DNA of 64,000 nt, taken from an uncultured Burkholderiales bacterium. Lineage in GTDB: Bacteria; Pseudomonadota; Gammaproteobacteria; Burkholderiales; Burkholderiaceae_C. The stretch spans positions 41,920 to 105,919 of the forward strand of contig CAITYM010000172.1 in NCBI GenBank assembly GCA_903896615.1, read 5' to 3'. Position numbers and translations under genes: made by a program. Of the stretch, positions 49,301 to 62,100 are shown piece by piece. Numbering within the stretch: the stretch's first letter is position 1; each line of letters begins with the position of its first letter. The notes under the pieces were generated by a model. That model did not search any database. It worked only from the letters and a program-made list of their open reading frames with translations, and was not told the origin of the DNA.

Positions 49301-49894
49301 CTTGATGAGCTAAGTACCTCCAAGGAGCGCAAAATGTTCCTTGATTCTCAATCCGCAGACTTAAATGAAGCGATGACGACCCTGGAGCTTGCGATTCGCA
49401 AGATTGATGGTGAAACCAGGGAGCTCCTGGGCGGCACATTTAATACTGTGAACGAGCACTTTGGCCGCATGTTCCCTGAACTCTTTGGGGGTGGAAACGC
49501 CAAGCTTGTGATGACGGGCGAGGAGATTTTGGACTCGGGCGTTCAAGTGATGGCGCAACCCCCGGGCAAGAAAAATCAAACCATCCATCTCTTATCTGGT
49601 GGTGAGAAAGCGTTGACTGCGATTGCTTTAGTCTTTGCAATCTTCCAATTAAATCCCGCGCCTTTTTGCTTACTTGATGAGGTGGATGCACCACTTGATG
49701 ATGCAAACACTGAGCGCTACGCAAAATTGGTTAAATCAATGGCCAAAGAGACTCAGTTCTTGTTTATCTCGCACAATAAAATTGCAATGGAGATGGCAGA
49801 GCAACTTATCGGGGTTACGATGCAAGAGCAAGGCGTATCACGAATTGTTGCGGTCGATATGGAAGCCGCTGTTTCTTTGGCAGAAACCGCGTAA
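46370..49894 (+). CDS. smc: Chromosome segregation protein SMC
   Basis: [41 protein letters not shown], coiled coils, hinge, [45 protein letters not shown]; GTG start. Confidence 0.97.
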   Translation: [1174 protein letters not shown]

Positions 49895-49932
49895 CAATAT
49901 TAATTTAAGCACTCTGGCGCATTGATTAAAAA

Positions 49933-51048
49933 ATGAGTAATTTACAAATTGGTTTAGCTATTTCAGGCGCACTCATCTTAATAGGTCTGCTCGTGCATGG
50001 GTCATGGACTTCGCGTAAAAGTGTGCCCAGACAGGCCGAACCACTGCTGAGCTCTCAGGAGCTTGATGCACTAGGTGCACATCCTAATTCCGGGGTTGGC
50101 GCTGGAATGGATGCTTCTGTATCAATCAACTTTAATGATGAATTCTTAGCGGCTCAAAGCGCCTACGGAACGCTGGGGGTAGATTCTCACAATCAAGGAT
50201 CAATATCAGGAGTTAAGTCCGCACGTCCTATTTTGATGGACGCTTTGATTGATCTATTGACCTTGATAGAGACGGAGTTCCCAGTTAGTGGTGAGGCCGC
50301 ACTCCAAGCATTTCCACAATCGCGCCGCGTTGGAACTAAAATATTTGCTGTAGAGGGGTTGAATGCTGAAAGCGGTGAATGGGAGCCCCTACACAACGGA
50401 CAACGCTACAGTGCTTTTCAATCTGGTGTTCAGCTTGCAAATAGGGGTGGGGCATTAAATGAGATTGAGTTTTCTGAGTTTGTGATGAAAACGCAGGCCT
50501 TTGCAGACCACTTCAATGCAACACCAGAATTTCCTGACATGATTGAGGTGATTGCTAGGGCCAGGGAGTTGGATCATTTCGCAACCCAGCATGACGCTCA
50601 ACTGAGTTTTACACTCAAAACCCAGGACAGCGCGTGGAGCCCAGGGTACGTGCATCAACAAGCTGCACATGTCGGATTCATAGCTGGATCAGTTGCTGGT
50701 CGAATGGTCATTCCCTCTGACATTGCAGGCCACCCGCCCTTACTCAGTTTGATTTATGACAGTAGAGCTGCACTTGCAGATGACCCTAGTCTAGCTGCGA
50801 TCAATGAGATTTCTTTGCTACTTGATGTCACTCATGTCCCAAGGAGTCAAGCCCCTTTCCCGTTAATGTGTCAACTCGCCCAACAACTTGCAAAGGAGAT
50901 GGACGGCACAATTACGGACGATAACGGGCAAGCTTTGGATGCGTCCTCCATGCAAATCATTAACCATGATTTAGAGCAACTTTATACAGCCCTTGAACAA
51001 CGCGACCTTGCGGCAGGCTCTGTGCAGGCAAGACGATTGTTCAGTTGA
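49933..51048 (+). CDS. zipA: ZipA-like cell-division protein (C-terminal FtsZ-binding domain)
   Basis: N-terminal TM anchor, low-complexity linker, C-terminal domain; sits between smc and ligA as in Burkholderiales. Confidence 0.75.
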   Translation: MSNLQIGLAISGALILIGLLVHGSWTSRKSVPRQAEPLLSSQELDALGAHPNSGVGAGMDASVSINFNDEFLAAQSAYGTLGVDSHNQGSISGVKSARPILMDALIDLLTLIETEFPVSGEAALQAFPQSRRVGTKIFAVEGLNAESGEWEPLHNGQRYSAFQSGVQLANRGGALNEIEFSEFVMKTQAFADHFNATPEFPDMIEVIARARELDHFATQHDAQLSFTLKTQDSAWSPGYVHQQAAHVGFIAGSVAGRMVIPSDIAGHPPLLSLIYDSRAALADDPSLAAINEISLLLDVTHVPRSQAPFPLMCQLAQQLAKEMDGTITDDNGQALDASSMQIINHDLEQLYTALEQRDLAAGSVQARRLFS

Positions 51049-51081
51049 GTACACCTTGGCTAACTTTGTCATTGGGTCTAA

Positions 51082-53238
<2,157 letters not shown>

Positions 53239-53259
53239 TATTTTTCACGCTAACAAATC

Positions 53260-53799
53260 ATGTCCATTAAAGATATTCTAAAAATGGGTGACCCTCGGCT
53301 CCTTAGGGTTGCGCTCCCTGTTGAGCGTTTTGATACGCCAGAGTTGCACTCGCTTTTAAAGGATATGCACTCGACGATGCAGCATGCACAAGGAGTTGGG
53401 CTTGCTGCGCCTCAAATTGGCGTCAACCTTCAAGTCGTGATGTTCGGTACGGGGGAGCCCAATCCTAGGTACCCGGATGAGGATCCTGTTGCAAAAACAA
53501 TTCTGATTAACCCAGTCATAACACCGTTGTCTGAAGAAACTGAGGAGGGTTGGGAGGGCTGTTTATCGGTGCCTGGACTCAGAGGTAAGGTTCCCCGTTG
53601 GAAGTCAATCAAATACACTGGTTTTGATGAGAAAGGTGTAGCCATATCTCGCGAAGCTGTGGGATTTCACGCCCGGATGGTACAACACGAGTGTGATCAC
53701 TTATGGGGAATCTTGTACCCTATGAGGATCAAGGACTTTACACAGTTTGGTTACACTGAAGTGCTCTTTCCTGGGTTGAGCGATAAGTCGGATGATTAG
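53260..53799 (+). CDS. def: Peptide deformylase
   Basis: [27 protein letters not shown]. Confidence 0.97.
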   Translation: MSIKDILKMGDPRLLRVALPVERFDTPELHSLLKDMHSTMQHAQGVGLAAPQIGVNLQVVMFGTGEPNPRYPDEDPVAKTILINPVITPLSEETEEGWEGCLSVPGLRGKVPRWKSIKYTGFDEKGVAISREAVGFHARMVQHECDHLWGILYPMRIKDFTQFGYTEVLFPGLSDKSDD

Positions 53800-53882
53800 C
53801 CTTCGAATAGTTGAAGGTCTTAAATCCCCCTAATTCAGACTAAAAATTCTTGACCGCAACCCTATTCATGGACGTATCAAAT

Positions 53883-54959
53883 TCAATCCAATTTAATATC
53901 TAAGGACTTTAAGAGTTTTTGGTATTTACTTATCTCAGCGCCCAAGAATATTTTGAAGGTCGCAGGTGTAGTTGGTCCCTCAGTTTGTAGTCCCTGTGCC
54001 TCCATCGTTTTCTTCACCCCAGGGTCCGCCATAGCTTGTTTGGTGGCTCGGTCAATGAGTGCAATTAAAGCTGGGCTCAGGTCCCTAGGGCCCATGACAG
54101 AATACCAATTCGTAATATCAAAATTGGTCAAACCCGCTTCATTAAAAGTTGGAACATTAGGTAGGATGCTCAGCCGCTTAGGGGTAGAGATGGCAAGCGC
54201 TTTGAGACTACCTTTTTTGATTTGCTCAATATTTGGCGGAAGCGTATCAAAATTCATTGTAATTTGATTAGCCAATAAATCAATTATGGCTTGACCACTC
54301 CCTTTATAGGGCACATGATTCAACTCAATTCCTGTAGTTTGAGCAAATAACGCTCCAGTTAAATGTTGTGTGCTACCAATTCCTGAGGAACCGTATGATA
54401 GTGATCCAGGTCTCGATTTACCGAGCAAGATGAGTTCTGCGACCGAGTTGACAGGAAGGGCTGCATTGACAACTAATACATTTGGAACATAACCTAAATA
54501 GGTAATTGTTGAAAAATCGGTTGCAGGGTTATAGGGTACTTTTTGCAATACAAATGGTGATATTGCATTTGAATTAGAGTGTCCAATTAATAAGGTATAT
54601 CCGTCGGGCGTTGCCTTGGCAACATAATCTGCAGCAATCGTACCCGCAGCACCGGTTTTGTTCTCAACAATGACGCTTTGACCCAAAAGCTCCGAGAGCT
54701 TTGGGGCGAGTGCTCTTGCAACAATGTCTGTGCCTCCACCTGGTGCAAATCCTACAATCAGACGTATAGGCTTTAGGGGCCAATTGGATGGCAGCGTACC
54801 TGAGCTGGCCAAGTTATTTGAGACAGAACTGTTTTCAGCTGCACTGGTGAGTGCTGATAAAACTAGAACAGCAGAGAAGATGCACTTGATTAAATCGTTG
54901 ACCAAGTTGTTAATTTGCTTACCTAAAAACTTAGGAGTAATCTGGTTTGGATTAAGCAC
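53883..54959 (-). CDS. Bug-family tripartite tricarboxylate receptor (TctC-like) protein
   Basis: WPLKPIRLIVGFAPGGGTDIVARALAPKLSELLGQSVIVENKTGAAGTIAADYVAKATPDGYTLLIG. Confidence 0.95.
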   Translation of the reverse strand: MLNPNQITPKFLGKQINNLVNDLIKCIFSAVLVLSALTSAAENSSVSNNLASSGTLPSNWPLKPIRLIVGFAPGGGTDIVARALAPKLSELLGQSVIVENKTGAAGTIAADYVAKATPDGYTLLIGHSNSNAISPFVLQKVPYNPATDFSTITYLGYVPNVLVVNAALPVNSVAELILLGKSRPGSLSYGSSGIGSTQHLTGALFAQTTGIELNHVPYKGSGQAIIDLLANQITMNFDTLPPNIEQIKKGSLKALAISTPKRLSILPNVPTFNEAGLTNFDITNWYSVMGPRDLSPALIALIDRATKQAMADPGVKKTMEAQGLQTEGPTTPATFKIFLGAEISKYQKLLKSLDIKLD

Positions 54960-54971
54960 GGTAGGTATTAT

Positions 54972-55295
54972 TTATCTAACCCGGCCATAGCACTCAGAAA
55001 CGCGTTGGTTATTCAACCAAGAGGTGGTTGCAGCTCTTGGTCCATGGTCAAGTGGTAACTTTAGTGCTTTGGTGGCGCAATTGTCTGCATTTGCAACGTA
55101 GGTTAATTCGTTAACATCGGCTTTGGTATTATTAATGGATTTGACTTCCTTTGAGCGTCCAGGGAGTACGTCGTTGTTTGAAGTTGATTTAATAGTTTGG
55201 GCACTAGCTGACATAGATAATGCACTTATCGCCAAACCCAGCACGCACATAACAATCGGCGCATAGTATTTTGATGCAGTTGAATATTTGATCAT
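54972..55295 (-). CDS. Small secreted hypothetical protein
   Basis: Signal peptide ...VMCVLGLAISALSMSASAQT; two Cys in the predicted mature part; 12 nt upstream of the Bug gene. Confidence 0.6.
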   Translation of the reverse strand: MIKYSTASKYYAPIVMCVLGLAISALSMSASAQTIKSTSNNDVLPGRSKEVKSINNTKADVNELTYVANADNCATKALKLPLDHGPRAATTSWLNNQRVSECYGRVR

Positions 55296-55404
55296 TATTT
55301 TGTAGGTTGAAAGTTTTTTGAATACCTTTGACCGAGTTTGCGGTTTGCACCCCAGCGCTTACATTGTAAGCCTGATTGACTTAAACTGGATGGCGGGATA
55401 TGTA

Positions 55405-55440
55405 GGTGTGAAAACTCAGGTTGGTGTGAAAACTCAGGTT
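55405..55440. repeat. Perfect 18-bp tandem duplication at the glnD 3' end
   Basis: GGTGTGAAAACTCAGGTT twice in a row; the proximal copy contains the glnD stop codon (tca on + strand at 55434-55436). Confidence 0.95.
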
Positions 55441-58073
55441 GAAGCTGCCTCCAAAAGTTCGGTTTCAAGTTCGAGTTGAGATTTATTTTGTTGCAGGGCA
55501 GAGCCTTCAATTAAGAAAATATCTTCCACTCTCTCGCCCAGAGTGGTGATTTTTGCTAGCTTCAAATTGATGTGATGCTTCGCTAAAATTCCAGCTATTG
55601 TGAACAGCAAACCTGCTTTGTCACTTGCGGAAACGCTTAAAACCCAGTGTTGAGCTCGCTCATCTGGCAAAAGCGTGACCCGAGGAGTGATGGGGAAGTG
55701 TTTTACACGCCTTGATAAACGACCCTTCGTAGGTTCTGGCAAGGGCACCTCAAGCTCAATTGTTTTTGTAAGTCCAGTCTCTACGGTGCTCACCAACTCT
55801 CTGTAATGTGTTACCGAGTCCGCTGTTACGATTTGGAATGTATCTAAGGCGTAGCCGTTCTTTGCGGTGTGGATCTTGGCGTCTAAGATACTGAAGTGGG
55901 CTTGGTCAAAAAAACCACAAATTCGAGCAAATAAATCTGCTTGATCAGGTGTGTAAACCATGACCTGTAGTCCCTCCCCAAGTGGTGAGAGCCGAGCTCG
56001 AACGGTCACTCCCAAGGGCGTGCTTTTCAGCTTCGCCCCCATCAAAGAACGCATGATTTGACGAGTGTGCCAAGCGATTTCTGAAGCTTCGTGTCGCATG
56101 AAATAACTAACATCAAAGGTTTCCCAAAGTTCCCTGTGAGCCTCCGGCGGAAGTGCGTACAAAGACAACATCTCGAGGGCTTGACGTTTGGATGCCTCAA
56201 CAACTGCGTCTGGATCGGGGGCGCTGCCGCCCAGGGCTCTAGCAGTGATTCTGTAAAGATCCTCTAAAAGTTTACCTTTCCAAGCATTCCAAACTTTAGG
56301 GCTTGTGCCCCGAATATCAGCGACGGTGAGTAAATACAGGCCCGTTAAGTTGCGCTCCTTGCCTACTCGGCGCGCAAAATCTTGTATGACCTGAGGATCA
56401 CTTAAATCTGACTTTTGCGCAATTCTGCTCATCGTCAAGTGTTCATTGACAAGGAACACAATAAGCTCCGTATCGTCTTTGTCGATGCCGTGAGCTTTAC
56501 AGAAATTTCTTGCCTCTACTGCGCCAAGTTCTGAGTGATCTCCGCCTCGGCCCTTTGCAATATCGTGAAAGAGTGCTGCAACGAAGAGTATCCAAGGCTT
56601 GTCCCAACCCGCGGCTAACTGGGAGCAAAAGGGGTACTCATGAGCATACTCAGGAATAAAGAAACGACGCACGTTTCTTAGCACCATTAAGATGTGTTGA
56701 TCTACTGTGTAGACGTGAAATAAGTCGTGCTGCATCTGACCCACAATGCTTCTAAATGGCCAAATGTAGCGCCCCAACACCGACGTTTGGTTCATGAGGC
56801 GTACGGCGTGCGTAATTCCCTTTTCCTGGCAGAGAATTTTCATGAATGTTACGCGGTTTACAGGGTCATGTCTAAATTTTGCATTCATTAAACTTCGAGC
56901 GTTAAACAATGCGCGAAGGGTCTTGACTGATAATCCTTTGATACCAGGGGTTGTTTGATAAATTAAAAATGTACGCAATATTTGGTGCGGATCTTTAGAG
57001 TACACATCATCATTAATAATCTCCAACATGCCAGCCTTATCTGCGAAGTAAGGATCAATGGGCTTGGGAATGAAGGAGCTTTCTTTGCTGAGTAAACGCT
57101 CTTCAATGTTGAGTAACAAAATTTGATTCAGTTGGGTTACTGCCTTTGCTGCCCAGTAGTAGCGTTTCATTAGGGCCTCACTTGCAAAGCGGGCGTGAGC
57201 GGGATTGGCTAAATCTTCAGTATGTCCGAGTTGTAGATTCTCAGCGACCTTGTTTTGCAAATCAAACACCAAGCGGTCCTCACGTCGATGTGCAGCAAGA
57301 TGCAATTTAAACCGAATTAAAAATAATAAAGCCTCATTGCGCTTTATTTGTCTTGCCTCTAGTGGAGTTGCAATTCCTGCTTGTGCAATCTCATCCCAAT
57401 CATTACCAAACCCACTTGCATTGGAGAGCCACATGATCAATTGAAGATCTCTAAGTCCACCTGGGGACTCTTTGCAATTGGGCTCTAAGGAATAAGGCGT
57501 ATTTTCAAATTTGTTATGCCTTTGACGCATCTCTATCAACTTGTTGTTGTAAAAAGATTTTGCATCTAGGTTCGATCTAAACTCACTTTGAAAATCTTGG
57601 TAAAGTTTTTTATCCCCGGTCATGAACCTGCTCTCTAATAAAGCAGTTTGGATAGTTACATCCTTGACAGATTCATCAATACATTCATCTAAACTTCTAA
57701 CACTTGATCCAATCTCAAGTCCAGTATCCCAGCAAGCACCGATGTATTGCTCCAATTTGGTTTTGAGATCGGGGTGCTGTTCAAGATCATAACTTCGGGG
57801 AAGCAAGATGAGAACGTCAACGTCGGAGAAGGGGAAAAGTTCTGCCCTACCAAATCCCCCAACTGCTACGAGTGCAAACGGAACAGTTGCGTCCCCTGGA
57901 GTCGAAAATTGAGAGTTCCAAAGCTCGATCAGTGTTTGGTCTGTTAAGTTGCTAAGTTGCTTGAGAAAGCGTTTAACTTGACGAGCAGATTGAACACTTG
58001 TAGGGTGTTCCCACAAATTTAAAAGGGCAGCCTTTTTTTGCTTAAAACTTGTTTTTGTTAGAGGGTTGAGCAT
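55434..58073 (-). CDS. glnD: PII uridylyltransferase/uridylyl-removing enzyme
   Basis: VGGFGRAELFPFSDVDVLILLP, HD motif FHDIAKGRGGDHSELGA, two C-terminal ACT domains; likely start MLNPLTK at 58073. Confidence 0.96.
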   Translation of the reverse strand: MLNPLTKTSFKQKKAALLNLWEHPTSVQSARQVKRFLKQLSNLTDQTLIELWNSQFSTPGDATVPFALVAVGGFGRAELFPFSDVDVLILLPRSYDLEQHPDLKTKLEQYIGACWDTGLEIGSSVRSLDECIDESVKDVTIQTALLESRFMTGDKKLYQDFQSEFRSNLDAKSFYNNKLIEMRQRHNKFENTPYSLEPNCKESPGGLRDLQLIMWLSNASGFGNDWDEIAQAGIATPLEARQIKRNEALLFLIRFKLHLAAHRREDRLVFDLQNKVAENLQLGHTEDLANPAHARFASEALMKRYYWAAKAVTQLNQILLLNIEERLLSKESSFIPKPIDPYFADKAGMLEIINDDVYSKDPHQILRTFLIYQTTPGIKGLSVKTLRALFNARSLMNAKFRHDPVNRVTFMKILCQEKGITHAVRLMNQTSVLGRYIWPFRSIVGQMQHDLFHVYTVDQHILMVLRNVRRFFIPEYAHEYPFCSQLAAGWDKPWILFVAALFHDIAKGRGGDHSELGAVEARNFCKAHGIDKDDTELIVFLVNEHLTMSRIAQKSDLSDPQVIQDFARRVGKERNLTGLYLLTVADIRGTSPKVWNAWKGKLLEDLYRITARALGGSAPDPDAVVEASKRQALEMLSLYALPPEAHRELWETFDVSYFMRHEASEIAWHTRQIMRSLMGAKLKSTPLGVTVRARLSPLGEGLQVMVYTPDQADLFARICGFFDQAHFSILDAKIHTAKNGYALDTFQIVTADSVTHYRELVSTVETGLTKTIELEVPLPEPTKGRLSRRVKHFPITPRVTLLPDERAQHWVLSVSASDKAGLLFTIAGILAKHHINLKLAKITTLGERVEDIFLIEGSALQQNKSQLELETELLEAAST

Positions 58074-58089
58074 TAATGCCTTGGGGGGT

Positions 58090-58902
58090 TTAACAAACAG
58101 CAGTTGATACAAATGGGGGTAGAGGTGGGCTTGCAGCCGATAACGTGAGTACCTCATAGCCCGTAGGAGTGACTAAAACGGTGTGCTCCCACTGAGCTGA
58201 TAAGGAGTGATCCCTGGTGACAATGGTCCATCCATCGCCGAGCTCTTTGATATCTCGTTTGCCCGCATTTATCATCGGCTCAATGGTAAAAGTCATGCCC
58301 GCTTTTAATTCCTCCATCGTGCCAGGCTTGCCGTAGTGCAAAACTTGTGGCTCCTCGTGAAATCCGCGTCCGATGCCGTGGCCGCAAAATTCTCTGACAA
58401 TGGAGCAACCCAACCCTTCAGCAAATTTTTGAATAGAAAAGCCTATGTCTCCAAGTCTGGCACCTGGTTTGACCTGAACGATACCGTGCCACATCGCTTC
58501 ATAGGTAATTTGGCACAGCCGTTTGGCCGCGATGGAGGACTCTCCAACGATAAACATCCTGCTGGTGTCGCCGTGCCAACCGTTCTTGATGACTGTAATA
58601 TCGATGTTAACGATGTCACCCTTTTTCAGAGGTTTGTCATTTGGAATACCGTGACAAACCTGGTGGTTTATCGAGGTACAAATAGATTTAGGGTAGGGCT
58701 GGTAGCCAGCAGGGGTGTAGTTCAGTGGTGCTGGGATTGCTTGCTGAACACCCGTAATGTAGTCATGCGCGAGTTGATCCAGATGATTTGTCGTGACTCC
58801 AACTTTGACATAGGGGGCCAAGAAATCGAGCACCTCTGAAGCCAATCTACCTGCAAGGCGCATGCCTTGAATATCTTCTTCGTTTTTAATTGAAATAGTC
58901 AT
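58090..58902 (-). CDS. map: Methionine aminopeptidase, type I
   Basis: KNEEDIQGMRLAGRLASEVLDFL, CTSINHQVCHGIPNDKPLKKGDIVNIDI, CGHGIGRGFHEEPQVLHYG. Confidence 0.97.
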   Translation of the reverse strand: MTISIKNEEDIQGMRLAGRLASEVLDFLAPYVKVGVTTNHLDQLAHDYITGVQQAIPAPLNYTPAGYQPYPKSICTSINHQVCHGIPNDKPLKKGDIVNIDITVIKNGWHGDTSRMFIVGESSIAAKRLCQITYEAMWHGIVQVKPGARLGDIGFSIQKFAEGLGCSIVREFCGHGIGRGFHEEPQVLHYGKPGTMEELKAGMTFTIEPMINAGKRDIKELGDGWTIVTRDHSLSAQWEHTVLVTPTGYEVLTLSAASPPLPPFVSTAVC

Positions 58903-59159
58903 ACTTCCATTATCTCAGGATTCCCCTACTGCCCCTCCGTTAAAATGGTCATTTTGAGCTTCCCCAAAAGCGCAAAAATGCCTAAAACATCATTTTCTAG
59001 CGTTCAATCCCCATTTGAAGAATGGGTTACAAACCCGTAACATTCAAAAAAACCAGAATTTTCCTCTGCAACGCTTCGGGATAGCCGATTCAAGCGAAGT
59101 CAAGTTAAACTTGCCAAAAGCCGTACCTATATTCATCCGTTTATTCAAAAAGATCTCCA

Positions 59160-62100
59160 GTGAGCCTTATTTTTAATCAATTCTTGGGGGGGAGTGCAAT
59201 TAGCTCCTTCAAATCAACTCAACTGTTGACTCGGATTCAAACCCTTCAACCTTCTGTTACCTCACTAGAAGCGCGCTATGTTTACTGGGTTGCAACTGAG
59301 CAGGCGCTCTCGCCAGAGCACTTGGCTAGGTTGCAACAACTCCTTGCCCCGCCAGGGGCCGTATCCAGCGAACCCTTTCAAAACAACTCTGCGTTGGACA
59401 ATTCCTTTTGGATCAGTCCTAGACTGGGTACCTTATCTCCTTGGTCCTCCAAGGCAACAGATATCGCTCACAACTGTACGCTTGATGTAGTCCGTATAGA
59501 GCGCATTGTTCAGTACCAATTTCGCCTTAAAGGGGGCGAAAAACTCGATCTAAAGTCGTTAGAGCGTATCGCCGGGCCGGTTCACGACCGGATGACGGAG
59601 TCTGTTCATTTTGAGAAAGAATCAGTCAATCATCTTTTTGATGTCATAAGCGCGCCCGCAATGCAAACGGTTGATGTTTTGCAAGCGGGTAGGCAAGCTT
59701 TAGTTTTGGCTAACGCGGAACATGGACTTGCGCTTGCAGAGGACGAAATTGATTATTTGGTTGACGCTTTCAAAAGACTCAAAAGAAACCCTACCGATGT
59801 TGAGCTCCTGATGTTTGCCCAGGCCAACAGCGAGCACTGTCGTCATAAGATATTTAATGCCGCTTTTACGATCGACGGTGTCCCTCAAGCTCAGTCGATG
59901 TTTGCGATGATTCGCAATACGCACCAAAAAAATCCGCAATTCACCGTAGTAGCTTACTCCGATAACGCAGCAGTGATGAATGGACAATTGATTGAGCGAT
60001 TTGAGGCGCGGGTTAACAAAATTGGTGTTGATGGGGGTGAAAGTGTTACGGGGATTGATACAAACGCTCACCGCACATACAAAACATTTGAGGCACTTAA
60101 TCATATTTTGATGAAGGTTGAGACGCACAATCACCCAACGGCGATCTCTCCTTACGCTGGCGCCTCAACAGGCTCGGGCGGTGAAATAAGAGATGAGGGT
60201 GCAACTGGGCGGGGCGCTAAACCTAAGGCGGGGCTTTGTGGCTTTACTGTTTCCAATCTTTGGAACAACGGCGAGTCAGAGCATTTAAAGCCCGCGCATA
60301 TGGCAAGTGCTTTGCAAATTATGACTGACGGTCCATTAGGTGCTGCTGCCTTTAACAACGAATTTGGAAGACCCAATTTAGGGGGTTATTTTCGAGAATT
60401 CGAGTTGTCACATAACGGTACGCGTTGGGGATATCACAAACCGATCATGATCGCCGGGGGTTTAGGACAAATTGACGCTCGGCTGACTGAAAAAATTAAA
60501 TTCAAACCCGGTTCACTCCTCATCCAACTGGGAGGGGGTGGGATGAGAATCGGAATCGGAGGAGGTGCAGCCAGTTCGATGGCCAGTGGTTCAAATGCAG
60601 TTGAACTTGACTTTAATTCTGTACAGCGTGACAACCCAGAGATAGAGCGTAGGGCTCAAGAGGTGATCAATCACTGTGTTGCTCTTGGGGAAAACAATCC
60701 AATTTTGGCTATCCACGATGTAGGTGCTGGTGGATTGTCTAACGCATTCCCAGAGCTGGTGAACGATGCGGGGCAAGGTGCGCGGTTTTATCTCAAAGAA
60801 GTTCCAGTCGAAGAGTCAGGCATGGCGCCCCGTGAGATTTGGTGTAATGAGTCCCAGGAGCGGTATGTTTTGGCTATTGATCCCCAATCCCGTGCACTCT
60901 TTGAATCCTTTTGCAAACTGGAGCGTTGCCCCTACGCTGTAGTAGGCGTGGCCACGCAAAATACAGAACTGGTTGTAGAAGATACAAGCGCGCCCGCGCA
61001 TCTTTTAGGAAAACCAAAAGCAAACTCAAGTACACATACCCGTGAGGTCAATGAGTCAATACACCCAGTTGAAATGCCCATGAATGTACTTCTGGGAAAG
61101 ACACCCAAAATACACAAAGACGTTGTTCGAGTTCCCCGCAATGGTCAGCTTTTGAATATCAATCTTAATTTGTCCGAAACTGTTATTAAAGTATTGAGTC
61201 ACCCAACAGTTGCTTCCAAGCGCTTTTTAATTAACATCGGTGACCGAACAGTTGGTGGCTTATCACATAGAGACCAGATGGTTGGGCCTTGGCAAGTGCC
61301 AGTTGCTGATTGTGCAGTGACATTAAGTGACTTTAAAGGCCTCTCAGGTGAGGCTATGAGCATGGGGGAAAGATCCCCCCTAGCGATTTTGAATCCCCAA
61401 GCTTCGGGGCGAATGGCAGTTGCTGAGTCCATCACTAATCTTTTGAGTGCGCCGATTGAACTTGATCGCATCAAGCTCTCTGCGAACTGGATGGCAGCTT
61501 GCGGTGAGTTGGGCGAGGATGCAGCGCTTTATGACACCGTTCAAGCCGTGGGAATGGAGTTATGTCCTGCATTAGGCATCTCAATTCCTGTTGGCAAAGA
61601 TAGCTTATCTATGCGGACCCAGTGGAAGAGTAGTGAGGGCGCTGGTCATAAGGTCGTATCACCAGTTAGCCTTGTTGTTAGCGCATTCGCAACTCTTTCG
61701 AGCGTGAAGGGGACACTCACCCCGCAACTAAATAGGGAGACCCTGGACACTACGCTTATTTTGATTGATTTGGGTAACGGTAAAAACCGAATGGGAGCAA
61801 GTGTTTTTGCTCAGGTCCAAAATCAACTCGGGGATATTGTCCCAGACCTCGATAATCCAGAACAGCTCAAGGCCTTAGTGAGTGCAGTCAATACATTAAG
61901 AGCGGAGGACAAAATATTAGCTTATCACGATAGAAGTGATGGGGGCTTATTTGCCTGTGTAAGCGAGATGGCATTTGCGGGTCAAGTAGGGGTTGCCTTA
62001 AACGTAGATATGCTCATTACCGAGGGCGACGGTATCAAAGACTCCAAGGCCGATCACGGGGACTCTAAGAACTGGGCTTCCCAGGTCAGTGTCAGGCGCG

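Noticed and set aside
58336-58839. 167-aa plus-strand ORF opposite map
   Set aside because: Entirely antisense to strongly supported methionine aminopeptidase; no recognisable motif.
59700-60134. 144-aa minus-strand ORF inside purL
   Set aside because: Antisense shadow of conserved purL sequence.
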